Shown piece by piece: positions 1 through 9,845 of a DNA stretch of 64,000 bases. Each line of letters begins with the position of its first letter. Positions within the stretch are counted from its first letter, which is position 1. The notes under the pieces were generated by a model, which ran no database searches, was not told where the DNA came from, and saw only the letters and a list, made by a program, of their open reading frames with translations. The translations under genes were made by a program, and so were the position numbers. The DNA lies in contig JAJFHA010000007.1 of the NCBI GenBank assembly GCA_021775875.1, positions 1 through 64,000 of the forward strand, in the 5' to 3' direction. This stretch comes from Hyphomicrobiales bacterium. GTDB lineage: Bacteria; Pseudomonadota; Alphaproteobacteria; Rhizobiales; NORP267.

Positions 1-328
<328 letters not shown>

Positions 329-529
329 TATTGAGAATTTGTCCGGCATATGGTCACTACGCATTGACGAGTCCCAAGCACAATATATCACGCTTGCAAC
401 GTAAACGCTGCAAACACAAATATGAGCTTAGTAACTTCAGAAACGTAGTGCCGCCGAGTCTATTCTAAATCATACAACTTGCATGATCCAGCAGGACTCC
501 GCCGCCCACGTTTCTCTTTCTTTTTACCA

Positions 530-543
530 CAATGTCAAAGAGC
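530..543 (-). promoter_or_regulatory. boxA-like antitermination site in the 16S leader
   Basis: The minus strand reads GCTCTTTGACATTG about 200 bases upstream of the 16S gene. It closely resembles the boxA element (E. coli TGCTCTTTAACAATTT) bound by NusB/NusE for rRNA antitermination. It lies within the transcribed leader defined by the promoter at 714-743. A near-identical 20-base copy occurs at 7701-7720, far from any rRNA gene in this window. Function is assigned by similarity and position. Confidence 0.7.
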
Positions 544-713
544 GCACCTCAACAGACGTCAAGATGCGGCGAACAATTGCTTGCGCGATTGAACGCCAAA
601 TTTGCGTGTTTTCCAGATCTCTCCGAAGAACCGCTCCTTGCTATAAGGAGACACGCCAAAGACGAGCTTGCTCAACCTGCAAAGGCTGGGCGCCCGTTCA
701 GGCGTTGGATGGG

Positions 714-743
714 GTTATAGGCTCTGGCGGCTTTCGTTGTCAA
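714..743 (-). promoter_or_regulatory. rRNA operon promoter (sigma70-type)
   Basis: On the minus strand TTGACA (738-743) is followed after 18 bases by TATAAC (714-719). A GC-rich stretch then follows at the expected start site near 707, as is typical of stringently controlled rRNA promoters. It would produce a leader of about 380 bases before the 16S gene. The DNA at 744-1031, between this promoter and the first plus-strand gene, holds no other feature I can support; it presumably carries the divergent promoter for that gene. Confidence 0.7.
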
Positions 744-1031
744 GCGCCGAAATCATCATTTTGTGCCCTGCACAATAAAAACTTTGCCACAGAGTTTGAA
801 ATTCAGCTGTTTCCGCGAAATAATAATCATTCCAGTGCCGTAAAGGATTGTATATTGGCTCAAATTCGCCACATTTTATGCTGTTAACTACGCCGAGCGA
901 AGGCACGGCGCAATGACCCGCCAGGACTTGCCTGTTGGAGCCTCTTGCCGTTAACTCCAGATTGATATTTTGGCATTGTTTATTTTAACTCAGCCATTTG
1001 AAAACGCTTTGCCGTAAGACAGAATCCTTGT

Positions 1032-3020
1032 GTGACCGAATTGACACCTCAAACCATGCCAGACGCCAGCAAATCTACTGCCCATAATTATGACGATATC
1101 ATGCCATCACGCCCGATGGCGCCGATCGCGCCACCGACCGACCTTAGCCCGGTTCGGGTCACTGTCAGCTATAGATGGTTCACGGGCACGCTTCTGAACG
1201 GCATTATTGGCATTGCCCTTATGGGGGGTGCCCTTTACGCAGCCATTGATGGTCAAACCAGATTCGCGGTTGAGCCCACCTTCGCGTTGGCAAACGCCTC
1301 CACAAATGGCCCCGAAGATAACAAGTCCGACAAATATGCGAGTGCCGACAATCAATCCCTCCACCTGATCATTCATGAAAGCAACACCCGGCTTTTGGGA
1401 ACCAAGGAATTTATCGAGGTCAAACGCTACGCCCGGGTCGCCGCACAATTGAGCCTGACGGGATCGGAGCAAACCGCCGCCCTGCCCGAATTTGATCCAT
1501 TGAAATTATTCTCCGAAGCCGCTGAAGCCGAAGAAAACAGCTTGCCCGATGCTGGCGCACCTGCCAGCCACGGCGTTGTGAATATCTTGCTGACGGATAT
1601 GGCTGAAAGCACGCCATCCGTTGATACCACCCTGTTAATTGACAACACGCAGGCGCGCGACATGGTTCGTGAAGCGCTCGAACTTTCCGGCAGCATCGGT
1701 CGCTACGACATGCGCCCGGCAAGTGTGTCACAAGCCTCCTTTGGCAGCGGCGACGAAATTCCGGAAAATGTTGAGCCTTGGAGCCTAGGCGCCATCCCTC
1801 CAGGTGAGACCTTCACCAATCTAACCAGTATCGAAAGATCCGGATCAAACAGCATAACGGCCAACCTTGCCGACAAAATTGTCATTGTACAGGCGGGTAG
1901 TTCGATCTCTTCAATCCTGACCGAGAATGGCGCCACAGGGACAGAAGTAAACCAGATTGTCCGTGCGATGTCGGCGGCTTTTCAGGTCAGCGCCCTGCGA
2001 ATAGGCCAGGAAATACGCTTGCAATATTCGCGAGATACCGATGCCCGGAACCAGGAGCCGGGCCGATTCAGCCTTTATGGTGAAAATGGCCACGTTGTCA
2101 CGGTAGGCAAAAATGAAACTGGCGGCTTCACTTTACTAGATGCCGATAGCGGGTTGATTGCTTCAACAGATGAATATTCACCGACCGCCCCGAGTGAGCG
2201 AATATCGCTTTACCGCAGCCTCCATGAAACCGGTCACAGCCAATCGATCCCAAGCGCGGTCATCGATCAGGTTATCCGCAACCATTCCTATGACGTAGAC
2301 TTTAAACGCAATGTCCAGTCCGGCGATATTCTTGAAGTCTTTTACACCATGGCCGATGAGCTTGTTGCCGACAGCCAGCCGGAATTGCTCTATTCAGTTT
2401 TGACGGTGCGCGGGGAAACCCGGCGTTTCTTCCGGTTTCGCACGCCAGACGATGGCCGGGTCAATTTTTACGACGAAGAAGGTCACAGCGCGAAAAAATT
2501 CCTGATCCGCAAGCCCGTCACTGGCGGCATCCTGCGCTCCCGTTTCGGCATGCGCCAGCATCCCATTCTGGGATACAGGAAACTGCATACCGGCGTTGAC
2601 TGGACCGTGGGCCGGGGCACCCCGATTGTCGCCGCCGGCAATGGCGTCGTTGAGCGAGCCAACTGGTCATCCGGGTATGGCCGCTATACCGTGATCCGTC
2701 ACGCCAACGGCTACAAGACGGCCTATGCCCATCAGGCCAGATTCGCCCCAGGTATCGAACCCGGCGTTCGGGTTCGCCAAGGCCAGGTCATCGGATATGT
2801 AGGGTCTTCCGGTCTCTCAACCGGACCTCACCTTCATTACGAAGTTATTGTGAATGGCAATTTTGTGAACCCGATGACGATCCGGGTCCCGCGCGGGCGC
2901 AGCCTACAGGGACGCACGCTGGCTGCATTCAATCGCGAACGTGACCGGATCCTGCGCCTGATGCAACAGCCACCGGCCTCAACCCGGGTCGCCACAGCCG
3001 ACCAGGCTCCGGCGAACTAG
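1032..3020 (+). CDS. M23 family peptidoglycan endopeptidase, membrane-anchored
   Basis: A 662-residue protein with a short cytoplasmic N-terminus, one transmembrane segment (about residues 50-70), a long periplasmic region and a C-terminal lysostaphin-type M23 domain from about residue 498. The zinc ligands are visible: H519 and D523 in HTGVD, and the HLH pair near 600-602. A region around 275-335 with VQAGSSISSIL and RIGQEIRLQY resembles the LysM/OapA-like module that precedes M23 in MepM-type enzymes. It probably cuts peptide cross-links in murein. The start is GTG at 1032; an ATG at 1056 is an alternative. It is divergent from the rRNA operon and a lone gene on this strand. Confidence 0.9.
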   Translation: MTELTPQTMPDASKSTAHNYDDIMPSRPMAPIAPPTDLSPVRVTVSYRWFTGTLLNGIIGIALMGGALYAAIDGQTRFAVEPTFALANASTNGPEDNKSDKYASADNQSLHLIIHESNTRLLGTKEFIEVKRYARVAAQLSLTGSEQTAALPEFDPLKLFSEAAEAEENSLPDAGAPASHGVVNILLTDMAESTPSVDTTLLIDNTQARDMVREALELSGSIGRYDMRPASVSQASFGSGDEIPENVEPWSLGAIPPGETFTNLTSIERSGSNSITANLADKIVIVQAGSSISSILTENGATGTEVNQIVRAMSAAFQVSALRIGQEIRLQYSRDTDARNQEPGRFSLYGENGHVVTVGKNETGGFTLLDADSGLIASTDEYSPTAPSERISLYRSLHETGHSQSIPSAVIDQVIRNHSYDVDFKRNVQSGDILEVFYTMADELVADSQPELLYSVLTVRGETRRFFRFRTPDDGRVNFYDEEGHSAKKFLIRKPVTGGILRSRFGMRQHPILGYRKLHTGVDWTVGRGTPIVAAGNGVVERANWSSGYGRYTVIRHANGYKTAYAHQARFAPGIEPGVRVRQGQVIGYVGSSGLSTGPHLHYEVIVNGNFVNPMTIRVPRGRSLQGRTLAAFNRERDRILRLMQQPPASTRVATADQAPAN

Positions 3021-3036
3021 TCTGCGCCGGCGGCCT

Positions 3037-3399
3037 TTAATCCAGCAATCCTAGTTCACGCTGTAATTTTTTGGTCAATCCGCGCCCGACGATCGCATAG
3101 CTTTGCCGCAGATAATCGCAAAGTTCGGTATCATTCAGAGTTTCATTCCCGGTTCGCTGAATCCATTTCATGCCGCGCGATGCCAGATAAGGCGCAGGCC
3201 TGCATCCCGGTTGTTCTTTCAAAATTTCAAAACTCAACTCTGATACCTTGAACGTAACACCCAATTCGTCGCCATCCAGCCACCCGGCAATGGCAAAAAC
3301 TTTCGCCCCGATTTTCCAGACATGGGCATTTCCCCACTGAACCACATGGGTGGTGTGAGCCAGCCCGCCACAGAAATTATTATAATCGTCCAGAATCAA
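3037..3399 (-). CDS. MmcQ/YjbR family DNA-binding-like protein
   Basis: A 120-residue protein of the MmcQ/YjbR fold family. Recognisable features are the N-terminal helix with FCGGLAHTTHVVQWGNAHVWKIG, the strand KVFAIAGWL, and the C-terminal helix pair with YLRQSYAIVGRGL. The family has a double-wing DNA-binding-like fold, but its biological role is not well established. The start appears to be TTG at 3399, supported by a GAGG Shine-Dalgarno five bases upstream; no in-frame ATG or GTG lies nearby. It sits downstream of clpB on the same strand, separated by about 145 bases with a strong hairpin. Confidence 0.8.
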   Translation of the reverse strand: MILDDYNNFCGGLAHTTHVVQWGNAHVWKIGAKVFAIAGWLDGDELGVTFKVSELSFEILKEQPGCRPAPYLASRGMKWIQRTGNETLNDTELCDYLRQSYAIVGRGLTKKLQRELGLLD

Positions 3400-3437
3400 T
3401 CGGACCTCGGCATCACTCTCATTAATTCAAGCAATAT

Positions 3438-3465
3438 ACCGGTTCTGTTACCCAACAGAACCGGT
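3438..3465. terminator. 12-bp perfect hairpin between clpB and the MmcQ gene
   Basis: ACCGGTTCTGTT (3438-3449), loop ACCC, then the exact reverse complement (3454-3465). It lies about 80 bases past the clpB stop codon and is probably a transcription-attenuating or mRNA-stabilising hairpin. Neither strand has a run of T after it, so it is not a textbook intrinsic terminator. Two smaller GC-rich inverted repeats lie between it and clpB (about 3480-3535). Confidence 0.45.
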
Positions 3466-3544
3466 AAGACCGCAACCGCGGTCCGGCGCTAATGCGCCGC
3501 GCCCGCGCAGACCCGCGCAAAGCGCGGATACGTCGCGAGCGAAA

Positions 3545-6139
3545 TTAAGCCGCCACTTCAAGCTTGCGCCCGTTGATTTCCAAGCCGTCACCAGACACAT
3601 CAACGACAATGCTGGCTCCATCCGCCACTTCGCCAGACAAAATCATCTCCGACAAAGGGTCCTGGAGCTGCTTCTGGATTACCCGCTTCAAGGGTCTGGC
3701 CCCATAGGCCGGGTCATAGCTTTTATCGGCCAGCCAGTCCCGCGCCTTGGCGCTCAGCTCAAGGGTGATTTTCCGCTCCGCCAGCAAATTCTGCAAATAC
3801 CCAATCTGGATATCAACAATGCTCGCCATATGAGCGCGTGCCAGCCGATGGAACAGAATGATTTCATCCAGCCGATTCAGGAATTCGGGACGGAAGCTCG
3901 CGCGGACCATGGCCATTACATCATCGCGCACATCAGACGCATCACCGCCCTCTGGCAAATTGACCAGAAACTCCGACCCCAGATTTGAGGTCATAATGAT
4001 CAGCACATTGCGGAAATCAACGGTGCGTCCCTGACCATCAGTCAGTCGGCCATCATCCAGAACCTGCAGCAACACGTTGAAGACATCGCTGTGGGCCTTT
4101 TCGATTTCGTCGAACAGGATCACCTGATACGGACGCCGACGAACTGCTTCGGTGAGCGCACCGCCTTCTTCATATCCCACATAACCCGGAGGCGCACCGA
4201 TCAAACGGGCTACCGAATGTTTCTCCATATATTCGGACATATCAATGCGGACCATGGCGTGTTCGTCATCGAACAGAAACGACGCCAGGGTCTTGGCAAG
4301 TTCAGTTTTGCCGACCCCGGTTGGCCCCAAAAACAGGAACGATCCAATCGGACGGTTCGGGTCCTGAAGCCCGGCCCGGGCACGGCGAACAGCGGTGGAT
4401 ACCGCTTTCACAGCTTCCGATTGCCCGATCACCCGTTTGCCGAGCATTTCTTCCATATGCAGCAATTTTTCACGCTCGCCTTCCATCATCCGATCAACCG
4501 GAATTCCGGTCCAGCGCGACACAACCTGCGCCACATGGTCAGAGGTTACAGCTTCCGAAATCATCGTGTCATCATCACCGGCTTCTTCAAACCCGGCGAC
4601 CTGCTTTTCAAGTTCGGGGATGATCGAATAGGAAATCTCGCTGGCCTTTTCCAGATCTCCTTCTCGCTGGGCCTGTTCAAGATGGATCCGGGCGCTATCC
4701 AGCTCTTCCTTGACTTTCTGGACATTGCCGAGCTTTTCTTTTTCCCCCTGCCAGCGTTCACTCAGTTCTCCGGCTTCTAGCTCAAGGGTCTCAAGTTCTG
4801 TTTCCAAAGAAACCAGCCGGTCCTTCGACGCCTTGTCTTTTTCCTTCAACAAGGCTTCGCGTTCGATCTTTAGCTGGATTACCCGTCGGTCCAATTCATC
4901 AAGTGCTTCGGGTTTTGAATCCACCTGCATCCGCAACCGGCTACCGGCCTCATCCACCAGGTCAATCGCTTTATCCGGCAAAAAACGGTCGGTGATATAG
5001 CGGTTGGACAAGGTTGCGGCGGCGACAAGCGCCGAATCTGTAATACGGACACCGTGGTGAAGCTCGTACTTTTCTTTCAAACCGCGCAGGATCGAGATTG
5101 TATCTTCAACCGATGGCTCATCAATCTGGACCGGCTGAAAACGCCGGGCCAAAGCCGCATCTTTCTCCACATATTTGCGATATTCATCCAGTGTAGTGGC
5201 GCCGATACAATGTAATTCGCCCCGTGCCAAAGCGGGTTTGAGCAAGTTGGACGCATCCATCGCCCCGTCGCTTTTACCGGCCCCCACAAGGGTGTGCATT
5301 TCGTCAATAAACAGAACGATATTGCCGTCTTCCGCCTGCACTTCAGCGAGCACGGCCTTTAAGCGTTCTTCAAATTCACCACGATATTTAGCACCGGCAA
5401 TCAAAGCTCCCATATCAAGCGACATCAGAGATTTGCCTATAAGGCTTTCAGGCACATCGCCGTTGACAATGCGTAATGCCAAGCCTTCAGCAATCGCTGT
5501 TTTGCCAACACCTGGTTCACCAATCAATACGGGGTTATTTTTTGTCCGGCGTGAAAGCACCTGGATGGCCCGGCGGATTTCCTCATCTCGTCCGATTACC
5601 GGATCAAGTTTGCCGTCGCGTGCCATTTCGGTGAGATCGACAGCATATTTCTTCAACGCATCATAGGCATTCTCAGCCGTCGCACTGTCAGCCGTACGCC
5701 CCTTACGCAATTCTTCGATTGCCCCGTTGAGTCCGCTCGGTGTGACCCCGCTGCGGGCCAGAATTTTACCGGCCCCGGTATCTTTCTCAATCGCCAACGC
5801 CAGAAACAACCGCTCCGTGGTGACAAAGCTGTCACCGGCTTTCTGGGCGATTTTCTCCGCCGTCTCAAAAACCTTGGCTGTATCTGCGGTGAGGTATAAC
5901 TGACCGCTACCACCCTCAACCTTCGCAATTTTTGCCAACCCTTGTTCTACATCACTAAGCAATTGCTCGGGACGACCGCCTGATTTGGTTGCAAGCCCTG
6001 CAGCTAGGCCTTCTGAGTCATCAAGCAATACTTTTAGCAGATGTTCAGGGAGGAATTGTTGATGGCTCTCCCGCAGCGCCAGCCCTTGGGCAGACTGGAT
6101 AAATCCTCGTGCCCGTTCGGTGTATTTTTCGAAATCCAT
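3545..6139 (-). CDS. clpB: ATP-dependent disaggregase ClpB
   Basis: An 864-residue Hsp100 chaperone that, with DnaK, pulls polypeptides out of aggregates. The order is: N-terminal Clp repeat domain (about 1-145); first AAA+ module with Walker A GEPGVGKT at 207-214; the long coiled-coil middle domain (about 405-525, rich in E/K/L) that distinguishes ClpB from ClpA/ClpC; second AAA+ module with Walker A GPTGVGKT and FDEIEKAH; and the C-terminal oligomerisation domain. Length matches the family. It is downstream of the DUF4167 gene, a common arrangement in Alphaproteobacteria. A weak heat-shock-like promoter is marked upstream. Confidence 0.98.
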   Translation of the reverse strand: MDFEKYTERARGFIQSAQGLALRESHQQFLPEHLLKVLLDDSEGLAAGLATKSGGRPEQLLSDVEQGLAKIAKVEGGSGQLYLTADTAKVFETAEKIAQKAGDSFVTTERLFLALAIEKDTGAGKILARSGVTPSGLNGAIEELRKGRTADSATAENAYDALKKYAVDLTEMARDGKLDPVIGRDEEIRRAIQVLSRRTKNNPVLIGEPGVGKTAIAEGLALRIVNGDVPESLIGKSLMSLDMGALIAGAKYRGEFEERLKAVLAEVQAEDGNIVLFIDEMHTLVGAGKSDGAMDASNLLKPALARGELHCIGATTLDEYRKYVEKDAALARRFQPVQIDEPSVEDTISILRGLKEKYELHHGVRITDSALVAAATLSNRYITDRFLPDKAIDLVDEAGSRLRMQVDSKPEALDELDRRVIQLKIEREALLKEKDKASKDRLVSLETELETLELEAGELSERWQGEKEKLGNVQKVKEELDSARIHLEQAQREGDLEKASEISYSIIPELEKQVAGFEEAGDDDTMISEAVTSDHVAQVVSRWTGIPVDRMMEGEREKLLHMEEMLGKRVIGQSEAVKAVSTAVRRARAGLQDPNRPIGSFLFLGPTGVGKTELAKTLASFLFDDEHAMVRIDMSEYMEKHSVARLIGAPPGYVGYEEGGALTEAVRRRPYQVILFDEIEKAHSDVFNVLLQVLDDGRLTDGQGRTVDFRNVLIIMTSNLGSEFLVNLPEGGDASDVRDDVMAMVRASFRPEFLNRLDEIILFHRLARAHMASIVDIQIGYLQNLLAERKITLELSAKARDWLADKSYDPAYGARPLKRVIQKQLQDPLSEMILSGEVADGASIVVDVSGDGLEINGRKLEVAA

Positions 6140-6658
6140 AATAAACTAATCCTAGCACGCGCGTGCCGCCCTCTTCGAGGCCCGGCCCTCACGCCTTGAC
6201 ATTCCAGAGCCCGTTACAGCGCTCTTACCTCTATATAGTGTTGCAAAAAGACAACAAAAGAGGATGGACCCGGTAAAAAAATATTTGCCTGTTCGTATCA
6301 TGAATTTAATTTTTACATCCGGCGACCCCATCGTCACTCGAAATTGCCGCTATCCGGTGAAAGGCCTCCAGGACGAACAATTGACCCAAATCCGTTTGGA
6401 GGCCGGCGATACCATTCCTCGGGACCGTGCTTTGCCATTGAAAATAGCGGCCTGGAATTTGATCTGGTTCAGAAGAACATCAGGATCGAAGACGTCGTTT
6501 TGTTCGGCCTTGACCGGATCAGGCGATGCGCCGCTGCAGGCGTAAATAGGATACGGGGCAACAGGCCTTTGGCCGCATGGATTGCGGAATTTATTTGGAA
6601 GTCTCAGAAGGCGGAAATATCAAAGTTTGTGGTCAGATGAATTTTGCCTGAGTCACGA
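6140..6658. other. 519-base intergenic region, no confident gene
   Basis: This separates the DUF4167 gene from clpB. The clpB-proximal end probably holds its promoter. The remainder (about 6340-6640) is open in one frame on each strand. The plus frame starts TTG at 6344 and runs 98 codons. The in-phase minus frame, about 85 codons with no good start, contains a lipobox-like YACSGAS; a second minus frame reads smoothly at its end (EEWYRRPP...). The pattern could be a decayed or frameshifted gene. I recognise no family and call no gene. Confidence 0.3.
6231..6260 (-). promoter_or_regulatory. possible heat-shock (sigma32-like) promoter of clpB
   Basis: On the minus strand CTTTTG (6255-6260) is followed after 16 bases by CTATATAG (6231-6238), about 90 bases upstream of the clpB ATG. 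This roughly resembles alphaproteobacterial sigma32 promoters, which would suit clpB. The -35 match is imperfect and the spacing is inferred, so the call is tentative. Confidence 0.3.
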
Positions 6659-7318
6659 TCACAATTCGACATCGACTTTCACATTGCCCTCAATTGGCAC
6701 AATTTCTTCGTCGGTAGACGAAACTGGCGCCTCGTCATTCTCCGCCTTGGGTGCGGTATCGTCGGCTTTTACAATTGTAGTTCCGCCGTTGAAAGCCTGG
6801 AGTGCTTCTTCCCCGTCAGTCCCTTCACTCGCCACGGTTTCAACCCGGCGGCGGCGCGTTGCTTGCGGCCGTTTTTGGCGGCCCGAAGATTTGGCCTCGT
6901 CGTGTTCCTCAGACGAAACTTCTGCCTTCGCGGCCTTTTCTGCATTGTCGTTATCGCTGTCCGACACCTTTTCATCCGACCCGCTATCGGGGCCACCTTC
7001 ACTGCCGCCCTGAGGTCTGTTACCCAGCTGTTCGCCGCCGTGACGGGCACGATTTTGGGCCTGCTCCTGTTGCGCCTGGCTTTGCGCCGCTGCAACAAGG
7101 CGGAAATAATGTTCGGCATGCTGGAGATAATTTTCAGCTGCAACCGGGTCGCCGGACGACGTGGCATCGCGTGCGAGATTTACATATTTCTCGGCAATAT
7201 GGCTCGCGTTACCGCGCACTTTTACGTCAGGACCATTGCTTTCATAAACCCTACTGCCCGGATTTCCAGGCTTACGCCCGCGTCCGCGTGTTCGTTTGTT
7301 ATGCTGGGATTGTCTCAT
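6659..7318 (-). CDS. DUF4167 domain protein, probable RNA-binding
   Basis: A 219-residue protein. The first about 80 residues form the DUF4167 domain: a basic, glycine-rich start (KRTRGRGRKPGNPGSR) followed by KVRGNASHIAEKYVNLARDATSSGDPVAAENYLQHAEHYFRL. The rest is low-complexity, acidic and polar (Q, E, D, S), with a basic patch RQKRPQATRRRR. The domain is found in Alphaproteobacteria, usually near prfA-prmC as here. Its molecular role is not established; the basic RG-rich start suggests nucleic acid binding. It is the third gene after prfA and prmC on the same strand, after a 437-base gap. Confidence 0.85.
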   Translation of the reverse strand: MRQSQHNKRTRGRGRKPGNPGSRVYESNGPDVKVRGNASHIAEKYVNLARDATSSGDPVAAENYLQHAEHYFRLVAAAQSQAQQEQAQNRARHGGEQLGNRPQGGSEGGPDSGSDEKVSDSDNDNAEKAAKAEVSSEEHDEAKSSGRQKRPQATRRRRVETVASEGTDGEEALQAFNGGTTIVKADDTAPKAENDEAPVSSTDEEIVPIEGNVKVDVEL

Positions 7319-7466
7319 TCAAATTGCCATCTGTTTGTGATTTCGTGAATTCAATGTCGGAACAAAATACGGGCTACAACCGCTTCCTGGCCATTTCCAT
7401 GGCACCGATCGCTCTGGTTTCAATTTTGAAATAGCCTCGTCTACCAAATACCCGTTCAGGTTTAGA

Positions 7467-7512
7467 AATTGGGCTCTCTATGACCCTTAATCGTCATATC
7501 CCCGGCCCAATT
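7467..7512. other. nested inverted repeat (two-stem hairpin)
   Basis: The outer arms AATTGGGC (7467-7474) and GCCCAATT (7505-7512) enclose inner arms TATGAC (7479-7484) and GTCATA (7493-7498). The two perfect stems (8 and 6 bp) are stacked with small internal loops. This could be an RNA structural element or a processed 3' end in the prmC-DUF4167 spacer. No T-run follows on either strand. Confidence 0.45.
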
Positions 7513-7700
7513 GTTGACCGGCGCAACGTCTTCATAATTCCGTTTGGAACAAAGTTGCCAGATCGCAACCCGGAACGTCATCAAACTATGAATGTCGATT
7601 TGGTCCTTGCTCTGCTTAGTTCGCGTACCGCGATTCATCAAGTCAGCAACCAATTGAGGCGGACCCTAGCCGGTTAGCGTCAATTTTCCAAGTGCAAAAA

Positions 7701-7720
7701 TACCACATTGTCAAAGAGAG
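7701..7720 (-). promoter_or_regulatory. second boxA-like sequence, outside any rRNA operon
   Basis: The minus strand reads CTCTCTTTGACAATGTGGTA. This matches the 16S-leader element at 525-544 in 18 of 20 positions, with the same flanking TGTGGTA. It lies just downstream of the prmC stop codon on the same strand, so it would be in the prmC-to-DUF4167 transcript. No -10 hexamer is found at the right distance, which argues against a simple promoter. It may be an antitermination site or a spacer relic. Confidence 0.4.
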
Positions 7721-7755
7721 TGAACCACACACATTTCCATCCTTCCAAAATCAAA

Positions 7756-8670
7756 CTAGCACTTTTCCGCAACCACAACCCGCCCCCGCCCTGCCAGGTC
7801 CAGCCGACACCAGTCGAGGGCGCGGACAAGACCGGCACATTCGAAAATTTCAACTACATCTTGGGCTTGTCCGTTACCAACTTCAGCGACCAGAACCGCA
7901 CCGGTTCGCATTGAGCGTGCCACTATATTTGCGATCTCGCGATACGCCACCAGTCCGTCATCGCCGCCTGCAAGCGCCCGTTGAGGGTCGTGATCCTTCA
8001 CTTCAACTGCCAATAAGCGAATATCAAGCGCTGGAATATAAGGCGGATTAGTCACAATCAGATCGAACTTACCCAGGCCTTTTCCTGCCGCGTCCCATGA
8101 CCCTTGCAAAAACTTGGTGCGACCCGCAACGCCTAGTTTCAGCGCATTGACCTGGGCCATCTCAATCGCAGCCAGGGCAATATCAACACCAACACCGGAG
8201 GCCCCAGGTAATTCCGTCAACAGGGAAATCAGGATGCACCCGCTGCCGGTACCAAGGTCGAGAATATGCGGAGCTGTCAGCCCCTTCCCGGCCAATATCT
8301 GCAACCCGGTTTCGACACATAATTCAGTGTCGGGGCGCGGCACCAGAGTCGCCTCGTTCAACTTGAATGTCAGGCTCCAGAATTCTTTTTCGCCAAGAAT
8401 ACGCGCCACTGGTTCGCCCTGCATCCGGCGGTCGCAATATTCTGCAAACCTGGACAGATCATCTGCCGGAGCCAATCGGTCGGCATGGAGCAGCATATCT
8501 TCCGGCGACATATCAAACGCCCCGGCTGCCAGAACCCGCGCATCGAGACGGGCTGTGTCGATCCTGGATTTCTGCAAATGATCGCCAGCGGTTTTCACCG
8601 CCTCCCCGACGCTTTTGGCTGCTGCGATCCGGGACAAATTATCGCCGACACCATCTGCCTGCTGTGTCAC
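7756..8670 (-). CDS. prmC: release factor glutamine methyltransferase PrmC (HemK)
   Basis: A 304-residue enzyme that methylates the glutamine of the GGQ motif in peptide-chain release factors. It has an N-terminal helical release-factor-binding domain (about 1-115) and a C-terminal Rossmann methyltransferase fold. The SAM loop [16 protein letters not shown] and the substrate-binding NPPY (in [10 protein letters not shown]) are visible. Its ATG overlaps the last four bases of prfA, its substrate's gene, so the two are translationally coupled. Confidence 0.97.
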   Translation of the reverse strand: MTQQADGVGDNLSRIAAAKSVGEAVKTAGDHLQKSRIDTARLDARVLAAGAFDMSPEDMLLHADRLAPADDLSRFAEYCDRRMQGEPVARILGEKEFWSLTFKLNEATLVPRPDTELCVETGLQILAGKGLTAPHILDLGTGSGCILISLLTELPGASGVGVDIALAAIEMAQVNALKLGVAGRTKFLQGSWDAAGKGLGKFDLIVTNPPYIPALDIRLLAVEVKDHDPQRALAGGDDGLVAYREIANIVARSMRTGAVLVAEVGNGQAQDVVEIFECAGLVRALDWCRLDLAGRGRVVVAEKC

Positions 8671-9752
8671 TTCGCATTGCCATCTTCAAGCGACGCCAAT
8701 TGCCGAGTCTGATGTTCGGTGATCAGCGCTTCAACCACTTCATCAAGCCCGTCACCTGCCAAGATATGATCCAGCTTGTGAATTGTCAGGCCGATGCGAT
8801 GGTCCGTGACCCGGCTCTGGGGAAAATTGTATGTTCTGATCCGCTCGGACCGGTCGCCGCTGCCAACTTGTCCGCGTCGATCCTCCGCCCGCTCATCAGC
8901 CTGGCGCTGGCGCTCTTGTTCGTAAAGCCTGGCCCGCAAAACCTTCATCGCCTTGGCACGGTTTTTGTGCTGGGATTTTTCGTCCTGCTGGCTAACCACA
9001 AGGCCTGTAGGGAGATGGGTGATCCGCACCGCACTGTCGGTTGTATTGACCGATTGCCCGCCGGGGCCACTAGCGCGAAACACATCGATCCGAATATCTT
9101 TTTCTTCGATCTCCACATCTACATCTTCAGCTTCCGGCAATACAGCAACAGTAGCAGCGGAGGTGTGAACACGTCCGCTGGATTCCGTTTCCGGCACCCG
9201 CTGCACCCGGTGCACACCAGATTCAAATTTCATCCGGGCAAACACGCCCCGCCCCTCAATGCCTGCGATAATTTCGCGGTAGCCACCTACAGCAGATTCG
9301 CTTGCCGAAATAATATTGATCTTCCAACCGTGAAGATCAGCATAGCGCTGGTACATCCGAAACAGGCTGCCGGCAAATAGCGCAGCCTCTTCCCCACCGG
9401 TGCCGGCACGCACTTCGAGAATGACACCGCGATCATCAGCTTTGTCCTTCGGGATAAGCGCCAGCCGGAGCATTTGTTCCAGAGAATCCAGTTTCTCCCG
9501 GAGTTCATAGCCTTCCTGCTCGGCAAGAGTACGCATCTCTTCATCAGATTCGTCGTCGTTGAGAATCGATGCCAGATCGGCCAGTTCATCTCTGGCGGTC
9601 GTAAATTGTCTGATTTTTTCAACCACCGGTCCAAGCTCGGCATATTCCTGCGAGAGGCGCACATATTCTTCCGGCTCCGGCGCTGCCGCCATCTCCGCCT
9701 CAATCGTTTCCAAGCGCTCCACCAGAGGCCGCAAGCCGTCAATATCAATCAT
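8667..9752 (-). CDS. prfA: peptide chain release factor 1
   Basis: A 361-residue class I release factor reading UAA and UAG. The GGQ motif is at residues 231-233, within [17 protein letters not shown]. The codon-recognition loop reads RVPETES at 185-191, so the tripeptide is PET rather than the PAT/PVT of E. coli-type RF1. From memory this variant is common in Alphaproteobacteria. The acidic N-terminal domain and length are typical. It is the first gene of the prfA-prmC pair (four-base overlap), whose product PrmC methylates Q233. Confidence 0.98.
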   Translation of the reverse strand: MIDIDGLRPLVERLETIEAEMAAAPEPEEYVRLSQEYAELGPVVEKIRQFTTARDELADLASILNDDESDEEMRTLAEQEGYELREKLDSLEQMLRLALIPKDKADDRGVILEVRAGTGGEEAALFAGSLFRMYQRYADLHGWKINIISASESAVGGYREIIAGIEGRGVFARMKFESGVHRVQRVPETESSGRVHTSAATVAVLPEAEDVDVEIEEKDIRIDVFRASGPGGQSVNTTDSAVRITHLPTGLVVSQQDEKSQHKNRAKAMKVLRARLYEQERQRQADERAEDRRGQVGSGDRSERIRTYNFPQSRVTDHRIGLTIHKLDHILAGDGLDEVVEALITEHQTRQLASLEDGNAK

Positions 9753-9845
9753 TCCATCAAATCCTAACCATCATTGGTTCGGGGATAACGTCAAAAGGAG
9801 ATACGGGCAATCGGCAAATTTATTCTCTGGTAGCGATCCTGAAAT

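Larger units (their letters stand above)
7319..7755. other. 437-base intergenic region with structured-RNA and boxA-like elements
   Basis: This lies between prmC and the DUF4167 gene. It contains a boxA-like sequence at 7701-7720 and a nested inverted repeat at 7467-7512, both described separately. A minus-strand frame of 63 codons (7462-7653) starting with a non-ATG codon is open, but it matches no family I know and overlaps the hairpin. I do not call it a gene. The layout (antitermination-like site, then about 200 bases, then a structured hairpin) suggests a transcribed leader or a relic of rRNA-operon spacer DNA. Confidence 0.4.

Noticed and set aside
4091-4780. 229-codon plus-strand open frame
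   Set aside because: Antisense of the clpB coding region; a common by-product of its codon usage, with no family features.
6644-7348. 234-codon plus-strand open frame
   Set aside because: Antisense to the DUF4167 gene, whose domain is clearly recognisable.
7462-7653. 63-codon minus-strand frame between prmC and DUF4167
   Set aside because: Non-ATG start, overlaps the nested hairpin, no family resemblance; kept only as part of the intergenic description.
8367-9380. 337-codon plus-strand open frame
   Set aside because: Antisense to prmC and prfA; no recognisable protein.
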